Assembly: GCF_048773025.1 (NCBI RefSeq) | Contig: NC_133541.1 | Span: 124,957,049 to 125,021,048 of the forward strand | DNA from: Camelus bactrianus | Lineage: Eukaryota > Chordata > Mammalia > Artiodactyla > Camelidae | Direction: 5' to 3' | DNA length: 64,000 bases | Part shown: positions 34,655-44,270 of the stretch, piece after piece | How the letters are laid out: each line of letters opens with the position of its first letter | Numbering within the stretch: position 1 is the first letter of the stretch | Notes under the pieces: generated by a model | What the model saw: only the letters and a program-made list of their open reading frames with translations | What the model was told of the DNA's origin: nothing | Database searches by the model: none | Made by a program: the position numbers and the translations under genes

Positions 34655-34865
34655 ATGGATTAATGGTTAAGATGGACGTCAGAACCAGACAGACCTAGGT
34701 TCACACCTGGTGCAACTGCTTGCTATTTATGTGACCTTGGGAAGGACACACGACCCCGTGTGGATATGAATGAACACTCCACAGAGCAGTTGTGAGGATT
34801 ACTCAGGACAGCATGTGCAAAGTGCGTAGCCCCACGCCAGGCACGCAGGAGGTATTCCGCACCTT
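34655..34865 (+). mobile_element. MIR SINE
   Basis: A forward MIR: 'tggttaagatggacgtcaga', 'gacctaggttcacacctggt', 'atttatgtgaccttgggaag' and 'gttgtgaggattactcagga', ending near 'ccaggcacgcaggaggtatt'. Confidence 0.85.
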
Positions 34866-35798
34866 TTCAAAGTGACAGTGCGGACGATGAGAAAAGGGTG
34901 GACTAACCAGATGGTGTGGGCTTCAGCGACAGGGGAGCTGCGAAGCAGGGTTCAGGGAAGCTCCACTCGGGAGCCGGGAGAGGGATAACTTATCTTTCTG
35001 CCTGGATGGATGAGGGCTGTGGGAAAATGAGCAGCCTCCACTAGGGGGTTGCTAGACAATGACATTTTTAGAGCTTGGAGTTTAAGTTAAGGCAAGAAAA
35101 GCTACAGAGGGAATGTTTACGGCTTCTACTGGGAGTTGCTTTTGATGCTGATGTTGTACCTGGGAACCGTCATTCCTCCTATGCCAGCACCAAGTTGGCC
35201 CAAAAGACTGAAGTAAAAATGAAATCGATGGTGGTGAGTCACGGGAGGGAGGCCAGATGGCCAGCCACCGCACATGCCAGTCAAGGCTGGAGTGACAAAA
35301 GTCTTATTTCATTAGCTTCTCAGAGTTCTTTGAACCATGCAGAGGCCTGAAACTGCCTAAGGACTCCTTCTGAGTCAAGTATAGGAAATGGACCCCAAAG
35401 CCTTGCCTAATGGTACAATTTCCCTCCAGCCCTCTATCTGATAACCTAGTTTCCAACCCCAGTAACCGAACCCCTCTAGTTACTTTGAACCACTTCTCCG
35501 GGAAGAATCTGTTTGGCTTTGGTCATTTGGCAGCTGGCATGAGGAGAGGGTGGGGAAAGGGCTCCTCTCTCTTCTGTTACGGTCTGTGGCCCTCCCTGAT
35601 GTACCCTTTGCCTCCATGTATCTTCTTGGGAGGGCCTTTCTGTGGGTATGGCTGGTATCTTAATTTTTGTGGAATATATACCCTGAAGCTGTGATGTCTA
35701 GAACCAGGGCAGGCCTGGATTGGGGTGTTGACCATTTTCTGGCTAATGGTTTCCCTTTTATTTGTGTAGCTTGAATCTCTGCTCTGGTAAGGGAAGAC
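34866..35798. other. Unique non-coding DNA
   Basis: No gene or repeat recognised. CCACTAGGGGGTT at 35038-35050 resembles a CTCF core with one poor position. The frames at 35075-35350 and 35410-35694 have no domain. Confidence 0.45.
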
Positions 35799-35930
35799 AA
35801 GAGGGGGAGAAAAAGAAAGAGGGAGAGGGAGAGAGAGAGAGAGAGAGAAAGAGAAAGAGAAAGAGAAAGAGAAAGAGAAAGAGAAAGAGAAAGAGAAAGA
35901 GAAGGGGAGGGAGGGAGAGGTGAAAAGAAA
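35799..35930. repeat. Pure-purine GA/GAAAGA tract
   Basis: 122 bases (35799-35920) with no pyrimidine at all, then one T and nine more purines. It starts as G-rich GA units, becomes (GA)n, then about ten AAAGAG-type units, and ends GGGAGGGAGGG. Its mirror symmetry makes it able to form intramolecular triplex (H-DNA). Confidence 0.95.
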
Positions 35931-35964
35931 CAATTTACTGTTTTTTTTTAAGAGATCAGCCAGT

Positions 35965-36095
35965 GAAAATATAGATGATGGAGACAGATCTAGGTATAGG
36001 CCCAGCTTCTCCACTTTTGAGGTCTGTGATGTGGGCCTGGTTATTTAATCTCTCTGAGCTTCAGTTCCTTCATCTTCATTAATTGGATGCTTATT
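35965..36095 (+). mobile_element. MIR SINE fragment
   Basis: A forward MIR: 'tataggcccagcttctccac', 'gtgatgtgggcctggttatt', 'taatctctctgagcttcagt' and 'tccttcatctt'. It ends before the vic-1. Confidence 0.75.
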
Positions 36096-36136
36096 TTATT
36101 CAAACAGATATTTTCTCTTTGTTATCCCCATTACTT

Positions 36137-36235
36137 ATCTATTTATTTTTCTTAGTGGAGTTACTGGGGATTGAACCCAGGACCTTATGCACGCCAAACA
36201 CACGCTCTACCACTGAGCTCTATTCTCCACCCCCC
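36137..36235 (-). mobile_element. vic-1 camelid SINE, reverse
   Basis: The reverse complement of the other copies: 'ttactggggattgaacccag', 'gaccttatgcacgccaaaca' and 'cacgctctaccactgagctc', with the CCCCCC end of the leader at 36235. Target-site copies gttatccccattact (36121-36135) and gttatcccagttatt (36236-36250) are imperfect. Confidence 0.95.
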
Positions 36236-36250
36236 GTTATCCCAGTTATT

Positions 36251-37139
36251 AATTCAATGTTGAACCGCCTTGAGGGATGGAAACGAAAGCTGTACAGTGG
36301 TTTGACTTGTTGTATCTCATCATCAGCTGTCAGGATGATCTACTACATATAGAGAATACCTAGAATTCTTTATCATCAAAATATGAATCATCACAGGGAG
36401 CAGGTAGTGCCTGCAGGTCCTGAAGCAGTCGCTATCTATTTTTAGTCCCTACATTAAAGGTTTTTCTTTCCCTCTCTTTTGTATGCATATATGTGATGAG
36501 TGGGGTTGTTGAAGGAACTGAGCTTGAGGATGGAAATGGGCTAAATCTCTTCCCTCTTTGTCATTTAAGAAAATGATTCAACTTTCCATTTTGGGAGTAT
36601 CTAAGGGTCACCTTTAGCCAATTATGGCTCATTTTCTGTTTTTGTGTTATATTCTCAGACTTGAAAACCTATACAAAAGGGATCTCTTCTGTATGTTTTC
36701 TTCATGGTGGAAGTGACTAAAACTCACTAAACATAGAAGATCTTTGTGAGAGTGTCACTTAAAATTGGAAAAAGAAGTCTTTTATAGAAAAACTCTTATA
36801 GGTAATAGTAATTCACTCCCTTCTAATAATGCCAGGAGGGTGAAACAATTATTTCAGATATTTAAAAAAATAGATGGGCTTAATTTTTTACATCCTGAAT
36901 TGTTAACAAAAGAACAAAACTAGATATATTGCAGGAGGCAGACATGCACATGCACCTGGGACCAATTAAATATTTTTCCTTCATCTTAATCAGAACACTG
37001 GGGCTTTTCTCTTTCATAGTGGACCTACATTCCCCAAATTTGAGATTTTTAGATGCTATTTTTAACCAACCATTTTCACTGGGTTTATTTGAATCAGATT
37101 TAAATTTATTTGAGTCAAGTAAGAGACTCGATCTAATGG
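36251..37139. other. Unique non-coding DNA
   Basis: AT-rich, no gene or clear repeat recognised. Confidence 0.5.
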
Positions 37140-37398
37140 TAGTAGTAATGCCTCACATTTGGATTGATTTTACAAATTTCAGATGGCTCTAGTGCGTTAT
37201 TTTATTGATCCTCACGGCAGATAACAGATAACAGTCTTGTAAGATAAGCCGGCCAGGCAGTATTGTCTTCCCATTATACAGGTGAGGAAACTGAATTTTA
37301 CACAGTTCGGGATCACACATTAGCAACAGAGTCAGACTCAAACCCAGGTCGTCTGACTGCCTAACCCACTGCTCTTCCAAGTTCACTACCACCTACTA
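37140..37398 (-). mobile_element. MIR SINE with internal GATA cluster
   Basis: Reverse MIR: 'ttttattgatcctcacggca', 'acaggtgaggaaactgaatt', 'gactcaaacccaggtcgtct' and 'gcctaacccactgctcttcc'. Three AGATAA motifs lie at 37219, 37226 and 37242, created by drift of the region that is usually the AT-rich centre. Confidence 0.85.
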
Positions 37399-37451
37399 CT
37401 TGATCATTCTTTGTTTCCTTTCTACTCCTTTGAAATGGCCTGAAGAACTGT

Positions 37452-38612
37452 ACTAGTTTCTCATAGCTGCTGTAACGAAGTGTCACACACTTGATGGTTT
37501 ACAACAAAAAAATTTTTTTCTCTCTTAGTTCTGGAAGTTAGAAATCCAAAATCAAGGGTGCAGCAGGGCTGTGCTCCCTCTAAAGGCTTTAGCGGTGAAT
37601 ACTTCCTTTCTTTGTCCTAGCTTTGGTGATTCCTGGCAATCCTTGGCCTCCCTTGGCTTCTAACTTCATCATTCCAGTCTCTGCCTCCATTGTCACATGA
37701 CCTTCTCACTGTGTGTTTCTGTCTGTGTCCAGCTCTCTCTCTTCTCATAAGGCCATCAATGATACTGAGTGAGGGCCCACTCTACTCCAGTGTGACTTCC
37801 TCTGTATTAATTACATCTGCAACAATGCTATTGCCAAATAGGATCACTTTCTGAGATACTAGGGGTTAGGACTTCAACTCAATCTTTTGGGGAGACAATT
37901 TTTTTACATTATTTAAAAAATTTTGTTTTATTGAGTTATAGTCAGTTTACAATGTTGTGTCAATTTCCAGCATAGAGCACAATTTTCCAGTTATATATGA
38001 ACATACATATATTCATTGTCACATTGTTTTTCACCATGAGCTACCACAAGATCTTGTATATATTTCCCTGTGCTATACAGTATAATCTTGTTTTTCTATT
38101 CTACATATGCCTGTCAGTATCTACAAATTTTGAACTTCCAGTCTATCCCTTCCCATCCCCCTCCCCCCTGGCAACTACAAGTTTGTATTCTATGTCTATG
38201 AGTCTGTTTCTGTTTTGTATTTTATGTTCATTTTTTTTTAGATTCCACATATGAGCAATCTCATATGGTATTTTTCTTTCTCTTTCTGGCTTATTTCACT
38301 TAGAATGACATTCTCCGGAATGTCATCCAAGTTGCTGCAAATGGCGTTATGTTGTCTTTTTTTATGGCCAAATAGTATTCCATTGTATAAATATACCACT
38401 TCTTTCTTTATCCAATCATCTGTCAATGGATATTTAGGCCGTTTCCATGTCTTGGCTATTGTAAATAGTGCTGCTATGAACATTGGGGTGCAGGTGTCAT
38501 TTTGAAGTAGGGTTCCTTCTGGATACATGCCCAGGAGTGGGATTCCTGGGTCATACGGTAAGTCTATTCCTAGTATTTTGAGGAATCTTGGGGAGACACA
38601 ATTTAACCCATA
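37452..38612 (-). mobile_element. MaLR solo LTR (MLT1 family) split by an L1, fossil
   Basis: Reverse-oriented LTR of the same family as at 2.3, 8.3 and 18 kb: 'actagtttctcatagctgct', 'tctcttagttctggaagtta', 'taggggttaggacttcaact', then, beyond the inserted L1 (37899-38583), 'ggggagacacaatttaaccc'. Old, diverged and solo. Its length without the insert fits a nearly complete LTR. Confidence 0.9.
37899..38583 (-). mobile_element. Relatively young 5'-truncated L1
   Basis: Reverse L1 3' end with a cetartiodactyl-type 3'UTR ('tattgagttatagtcagttt', 'acaatgttgtgtcaatttcc', 'ccctgtgctatacagtataa') and the ORF2 carboxyl end. The minus strand of 38238-38528 is open for 96 codons and reads FIAALFTIAKTWKRPKYP and SEISQKEKEKYHMRLLICGI, typical ORF2p C-terminus. 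Target-site copies aatcttttggggagacaa (37881-37898) and aatcttggggagacacaa (38584-38601) flank it. 685 bases, poly-T at its low-coordinate end. Confidence 0.95.
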
Positions 38613-38965
38613 ACCGATCCCTCCTCTTTGAGGGATACTGAAACCTTTTAGTTCTCAAGGGGAAAGGAGGTTACTAAGGTTGGATATTGTTGGGAAATGT
38701 CCTCAGGTATTTATTTGTGTGTTTTCATAATGTGGATCTGGAGATCACAAGAGCTGGATGGAGTTGGAGCCATGTTTCGATGTGATTCTCAGGAGCAGTT
38801 GCTTTTGGAGGGTGCTTGGAGAGATTCTGTAGTTAGAGAGGAGTCATCAGGAGGTACTTCCTTCCAATTTCAGCAGGCGTGTAAGTTTAGCTTTGAGGGA
38901 TGACCTGGATCAATGCTTTGTAGTGTAAATCTCCATTACATTAGTGGCAACAGGCCTCCAAATAA
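38613..38965. other. Unique non-coding DNA
   Basis: No gene or repeat recognised. Confidence 0.45.
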
Positions 38966-38969
38966 GTAG

Positions 38970-39660
38970 TGGGATTCCATGTAATGAACATTTATTGAGT
39001 AGTTACTCTGTGCAAGGCCCTTTGCTGTGGTGGACACAGAAAGGAGAAAACCATGGCCCTTACCATCAGGGAATCTAGTCTAGTTGTTCAGTTAAAAAAT
39101 ACTGGCAACTCCCTGCGTGTCAGGAACTGTAAAGTCACCAGTGATGTAAGGGAGAAGGAGGGGAAGCGAGGGGAAGGGAAAATTTCCCAGGAGGTGCTCA
39201 ATTTCTAGTGGCTGGAAGAAGGCAAGTAGGAAGCCATCTATCATTCAGTAAGTTCAGGGTGTGCGAGGACAGGAGAGGTGCACCTAACACAAACTGGGGC
39301 CTCAGGCAGGGCCATCACATCGATGTCTGAGGGACATCAGTCCAGAACTCGCATTGTGAGAGTTTCTACTCAGTACAGGTGGCAGGAGGAGATACCCATG
39401 GTGAGTTCACACTAGTCTGCAAATCAGACATCAGTTCCCCTTTCTCTAGGTGTGTGTGGCCTAGTGAATGGCAGATAGGAAGTCTGAATCTGATTCTGCT
39501 GGCAGGAAGGGGGCACAGCACTGATGATACTGTGGAGAGTAGTAACTTCAGAAAAATTGCCCTGGCAGCGATACAAAGGAGAATGGAGGGGGTGAGTGTG
39601 GAGGCAGGGGAGCCAGTTAGAGGCTTTTTCAAGGGGCTGGGGAGAGGGGAGTGCCATCAT
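38970..39660 (-). mobile_element. L2 LINE fragment
   Basis: Reverse L2: 'tgaacatttattgagtagtt', 'tgtgcaaggccctttgctgt', 'ccatggcccttaccatcagg', then 'ttccagctgg'-like drifted sequence and 'cagcgatacaaaggagaatg', 'gaggcaggggagccagttag'. The middle (39120-39380) is poorly conserved. Confidence 0.7.
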
Positions 39661-39689
39661 TTCCAGCCAGGCTAGTCGCTTGGTCTTCC

Positions 39690-40200
39690 CACACCTGGTC
39701 TGGCCCTGCTACAACCCATTTCCCACCCAGCAGCTAAATGTACAGTTAAAAGCATCAGTCAAATCCCACAACTCCCTGCTTACTGCCTGTCAGTGGCTTC
39801 GTCTTGTCCCTTCACATGGCTAACCTTGGAGTTCAAGGGTTCGAAACGGCCCGGCCTCCCTCTTCAAATTCTTCCCATTTCACTCTTCCCTTTCACTTTC
39901 TGCTCTCCAGCCAAATGGCCTTCTTTTCAGTACTTGAAACACACAAAGCTCTTACCTGCTTTAAAACCTTAGCACTGGCCATTCCCTCTACTTGGAAAGC
40001 TTTCCCCCCAGATCTTATTATTCCTAATCTTCCAGATTTCAGATAAAATGCATCTCCTTTCGGAGAGGTCTTCACTTGACCGCCTTCCCTAAAGCAGCCT
40101 CCGTACTGCCCTGTCTCCTCGTCCTTCATGCTGGACATTGTGGGTTTCCTACCCGGCGTGAGCCCCCCCTTCCTTCTCAACGGGACGCCGCTTTTGTTCA
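39690..40200 (+). mobile_element. L2 LINE fragment
   Basis: A forward L2: 'aaatcccacaactccctgct', 'cactggccattccctctact', 'tggaaagctttccccccaga' and 'aggtcttcacttgaccgcct'. It faces the reverse L2 that ends at about 39660. Confidence 0.75.
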
Positions 40201-40324
40201 TGTGTTCACCTCTGCCGCCTTCAGCCCCGAGTCTTAATTAAGGGAATGGGGCTGCTTGCTCTGCAGCTCATTGTCTTCCATGTGCCAGCGACTGGCCGAG
40301 GAGAAGGCATGAGAACCAACTCTG

Positions 40325-40455
40325 GACAATTCATCCCTTCACTCAACAGATACGTTCTGCACACTATTCTATGTCCTGGGGATACAGCAATGTACAAAAC
40401 AAAGAAAAATACCTGCCTTCGTCAAGCCTACGTTTTAGTAGGGGGAACAGGCTGT
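40325..40455 (-). mobile_element. L2 3' tail fragment
   Basis: Reverse L2 tail: 'cactcaacagatacgttctg', 'tatgtcctggggatacagca' and 'atgtacaaaacaaagaaaaa'. Its inner end touches the L1 5' fragment. Confidence 0.8.
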
Positions 40456-41455
40456 TAGCGCCAAGACCTGGCCCCACAAAACAAGCTGTAGGATCCAGTG
40501 CTGGGGCACCTCAAGCCAAACACCTAAGTGAGAGGGGACACATCCCCACCCATCAGCAGACAGGCTGCCTAAAGACTTCCTGAGCCCACAGCCACCTCGA
40601 GACATACCCATAGACATAGCCCTGCCCACCTGAGGGTCAGGATCCAGCCCTGCCCACCAGTGGGCAGGCACTGGCCCCTCCCACCAGGAAGCCTGCACAA
40701 GCCTCTAGAACAGCCTCACCCACTAGAGACCAGACACCAGAGGGAAGAAAACTATAATTCTGCAGCCTGCAGAACAAGTCTGCAAACGCAGGCCAGACCC
40801 TACTTCAGGAACAACTGGCCCCTGGCCCTTGGGTGACAAGAGGGGAGTGCACTGCCGGGACATGTAGGACGTCTCCTACAGAGGGTCACCTCTCCAAGGT
40901 TGAGAAACATAACTAACCTACCACATACATAAAAATACAAGTAGAAATTTAGACAAAATGAGACGGCAGAGAAATATGTTCCAGACAAAGGAACAAGATA
41001 AAATCCCCAAAGAACTAAGTGATATGGAGATAGGCAATCTACCAAAGAAAAAGTTCAGAGTAATGATCATAAAGATGATCAAAGCACTTGGGAGGAAAAT
41101 GGATGCACAGAGCAAGAAGTTAGAAGTTTTTAACAAAGAGTTAGAAGATATAATGAACAACCAAACAGAGTTGAAGAATACAATAACTGAAATGAGAAAT
41201 ACACTAGAAGGAATCAAGAGTAGAATAAATGAGGCACAAGAACACATGAATAAGCTGGAAGACAGAGTAGTGGAAATCACTTCTGCAAAACAGAAGAAAA
41301 AAAAGAATGGAAAGAACTGAGGACAGTTTAAGAGACCTCTGGGATGACGTCAAGCACACAGATATTTGTACTATGGGGGTCCTAGAAGGTGAAGGGCGAA
41401 AGGGCCTGAGAAAATATTTGAAGAGCTAATAGCGGAAAACTTCCCTAACCTGGAT
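40456..41455 (+). mobile_element. L1 5' end: 5'UTR and start of ORF1
   Basis: 40456-40957 is GC-rich and reads like an L1M-type 5'UTR ('cctaccacatacataaaaat' just before the start codon). ORF1 begins at 40958. L1-like sequence ('ggtcctagaaggtgaagggc', 'atatttgaagagctaatagc', 'aaaacttccctaacctgg') continues to about 41455 and then stops abruptly. Most genomic L1 copies keep the 3' end. Keeping only the 5' end points to a later deletion or rearrangement. Confidence 0.8.
40958..41320 (+). pseudogene. L1 ORF1p amino-terminal remnant
   Basis: An open frame of 120 codons from ATG at 40958. It begins MRRQRNMFQTKEQDKIPKEL and has a heptad-like coiled-coil stretch at about residues 45-105 (IKMIKALGRKMDAQSKKLEV, LEDRVVEITSAKQ), as in the trimerising coiled coil of L1 ORF1p. 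The RRM and C-terminal domains are absent: the frame ends in a lysine-rich run (KKKKNGKN), and the DNA beyond it shows ORF1 homology only in other frames. It is a transposon relic with no expected function. Confidence 0.85.
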
Positions 41456-42539
41456 AAGGCTTGAGTAGGAGTAGAGCCAGATTGTGTGGGAATTGCTGCT
41501 TTCATAGTCTGAGGGGGGCACTCTTTGCAAAAATACTGCAAAAATGAAAATACCAAATTGTTCATAAAACTGTATATTTCGAATTAGAAAATAAGTCACA
41601 AGTTAATGACTTTTATAAATCAGACCTCACGAATTCAGCAGAACAACTGCCTGGCAGACAACTGTGTTTTATTCCCCTGGATTTGGACTGAATATTCTTT
41701 GATCACCTCTTTTAATGACAATGATTATGGAATATTTTCTGTAGAAAGATAAACTAGTCCCTTCCTCAAATGTGATTAACATTTTATTTTTTATCATCAG
41801 TAATTTAGAAACAATAGTTTCAGCATCACAGCTTGATGTTAGTAACATCAAATCAATTTTTACAATTGTCTAATCTGGGGGAAACTTCTATCAAGTCTCT
41901 TCCATGAAAGAAAAGTTTTCAGGATTTTTTTTGTGCAGAGATTACTCTGAATTGATCAGATTCATGAACCAATTTGTGGAATATCCTAGTAGTGGCAAAT
42001 TGAGTTTTATATTTTCCTTGTCAATGTCATCATTTCATGGCAAATCAGAAAGAAATTTTAATTTCAATATTTTCCAATATGTTTATGTGATTCACTCCTC
42101 TTTGTGAAGTGGAATATCAAGCAATCCAAGGCTGTTCTTTGGATGTTTGTAGTTAATGATCATGCTGATGTGTGAGAACTTCCATTTCAATAGTTTGAAT
42201 GGAAACCCAAAATTTTACATGTTTAATGGTTGGAAGAGTTTTCCATAGACTAGCTTGTGGCTCTGAATGTTTGAAACTTTGTTTCTTTTTGAATATCCAC
42301 ATCGTTCTGGGGCTGAGGCTGGGCATGGCAGGACATATAATACTATGAAATGATTTCTGTTCAGCACTTTCATTTCATGATACAAGGTAAATCACCAACA
42401 TGAGCAGTGGGAGTATTCCCAGAAGCCATTCCTACTCTGGAATGGCTAGGGACAAATTAAGTATGTGCTGAGGTAACTGAGAACATGTAAAAATATATTA
42501 CTAGATCCATATTAAATGTATCCACAACTCAACTGTCCC
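41456..42539. other. Unique AT-rich non-coding DNA
   Basis: About 1.1 kb with no recognised gene or repeat. Frames on both strands are short. The sharp change from L1 to this sequence at about 41455 marks a deletion or insertion junction. Confidence 0.45.
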
Positions 42540-43050
42540 TTAGCTGGATCCCTAACATTCCCATGGCCATTCCAGTGCCACCTGACATCAGGGGAAGTGT
42601 GACAGAAGAGATGCCAAAATAGAAGGAGACAGAGGCCTTAACTGAAAGTGGTTAAAATATCTTATCTTTGCAAATTTTACAATAACTTATGACCATGTGA
42701 ACACATTGCTAGGCCCTTCCCAGAGCTTTGGAGGGAGTTGGCACCTATGAAAGACATTCGTTGTCTTTAGCAGCATAATAACAGGGGAAGGGTGTCTCTC
42801 GTGCTCTTCCAGACGTGTTCCCATCTTTTGGTGATGCTTAGAACTGGGGCGGCATCTTGCACCCAGTCAGAGGATGAAGCCAATCTTAAGATGATGGATC
42901 CTTGATGGTATTGTTGAGCCATTAATGAACCACCCCTGGATCCTGTCTTACCTCTGGACTTGCTGTTCCATGAGATGATAAATTACTTTATTCTTTAAAT
43001 CATTTTGAGTTGGCGTTTCTACCAGATATAGCTAAAAACATCCTGATTCA
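42540..43050 (+). mobile_element. LTR-like fossil, family uncertain
   Basis: The 3' half has the look of an ERVL/MaLR-type LTR end: 'ccctggatcctgtcttacct', 'ccatgagatgataaattact' with an AATAAA-like signal, and 'aaaacatcctgattca' as the terminal phrase. The 5' boundary is a guess. No internal region is attached. It is old and heavily diverged. Confidence 0.35.
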
Positions 43051-43184
43051 CTCTGTTTATTTTCCTCTAAGCATTTATTATTCCCTAAAATTATCTTTTG
43101 AGTTTACTTGGGGTTTTTTGGGTTTGTTTTGGTATATCTAAATGTAAGTTACACAAGACTTTATCATGAGTGATGTGGTATCTA

Positions 43185-43260
43185 CAAAACTCCAAACAGT
43201 GCTCAGCTCATGGTGGATGCTCAATGAATATTCGTGGAATTGGATGAATGGATGGAGTGC
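43185..43260 (+). mobile_element. Short L2 tail
   Basis: 'tgctcagctcatggtggatg', then 'ctcaatgaatattcgtggaa' and 'ttggatgaatggatgga', the L2 3' terminus in forward orientation. Confidence 0.55.
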
Positions 43261-44040
43261 GGCATTAACAGTGAGTGAGGCTGGCAATGAATCTTCATTT
43301 TCAGTACATTCTACACTCCCAGCTCTGGACCCTCGCAGAAAGGAGCCCATGTTACTGAAGGTGTTCTCCTGGTATTTTGAGATTGCTATGCTGAGGCACT
43401 GTCATTGTAGATATTTCTCTGCTCCACTCCAACCAACCCATTGGTTTCATCCTGTCAACAAGGCAAGTCTGGGGACTGGATATGCAAACCTCAAAGTTGC
43501 ACTGCTTTGTCTTATATGAGTACTAAATTATGGGCTGTCTAACAGTTAAAGAAGCTAGATTTCTTGGTGGCAAAAAGAAACAAATTTTCTTTGGAAAGTA
43601 ACTTTTGGCTCTTAAGTGTGCTTTGTTCCTCACATCCCATCTGCCCACCACATTCTGACATTTCTCCAAAGAGAACATCATCTGTGTTTGCCCTCCTCTT
43701 TATTCCCCGAGGTAGCTCCTTTCCAGATTTATCTAGTATCCCCAGCACTTTCAGAAATATCCTCCAACAGCCCACTCTCCCTCTTTGGCCAGCTTCATCC
43801 TTAATTTCCTACATCAATGATTGCTTTCTAAAAAAGCCTTTTAGTGGCTCCCTGGACTTGGGGGTTAAGGCCACATTTGTTTCTGCTCAGCTTTAATAAA
43901 AGGTTATTTGATTACCTGGAGACAACGACTGGGGTCTGTAGTAGTAGTGCTAGTGATGGCAGCCATTCTATTAGAGGATTAACAAGACATAGGACCATTC
44001 TGCAAATTAGAGAGTACCACCTAGATCTGGACCCATCTGT
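43261..44040. other. Mostly unique DNA
   Basis: No gene recognised. A weak forward L2 phrase ('cttttagtggctccctggac') lies at 43838-43857. Confidence 0.45.
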
Positions 44041-44270
44041 CTCTTTCTTCCTTCCTCCCTCCATCTCTACATCCCATGTCCGTTTGTCTGTCTTTCTTTT
44101 TCTTTCTTTCTTTCTTTCTTTCTTTCTCTCTCTGTCCCTTCCTTCCTTCCTTCCTTCCTTCCTTCCTTCCTTCCTTCCTTCCTTCCTTCCTTCCTTTCTT
44201 CCTTCCTTGCTTTCTTTTTTCCTTCCATTCTTCCTTCCTTCTTTCCTCCTTTCCTTCCTTCCTTTCTCAT
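44041..44270. repeat. CTTT/CCTT pyrimidine microsatellite
   Basis: (CTTT)n from about 44091, then an uninterrupted pyrimidine run of 74 bases (44135-44208) that is mostly CCTT units, then mixed CTTT/CCTT to 44270. Frames reading through it give only poly-(FLPS) or poly-(KEGR) chains. Confidence 0.95.

Noticed and set aside
35577-36014. 145-codon minus-strand frame
   Set aside because: Serine/phenylalanine repeats encoded by the GA/GAAAGA tract; low complexity.
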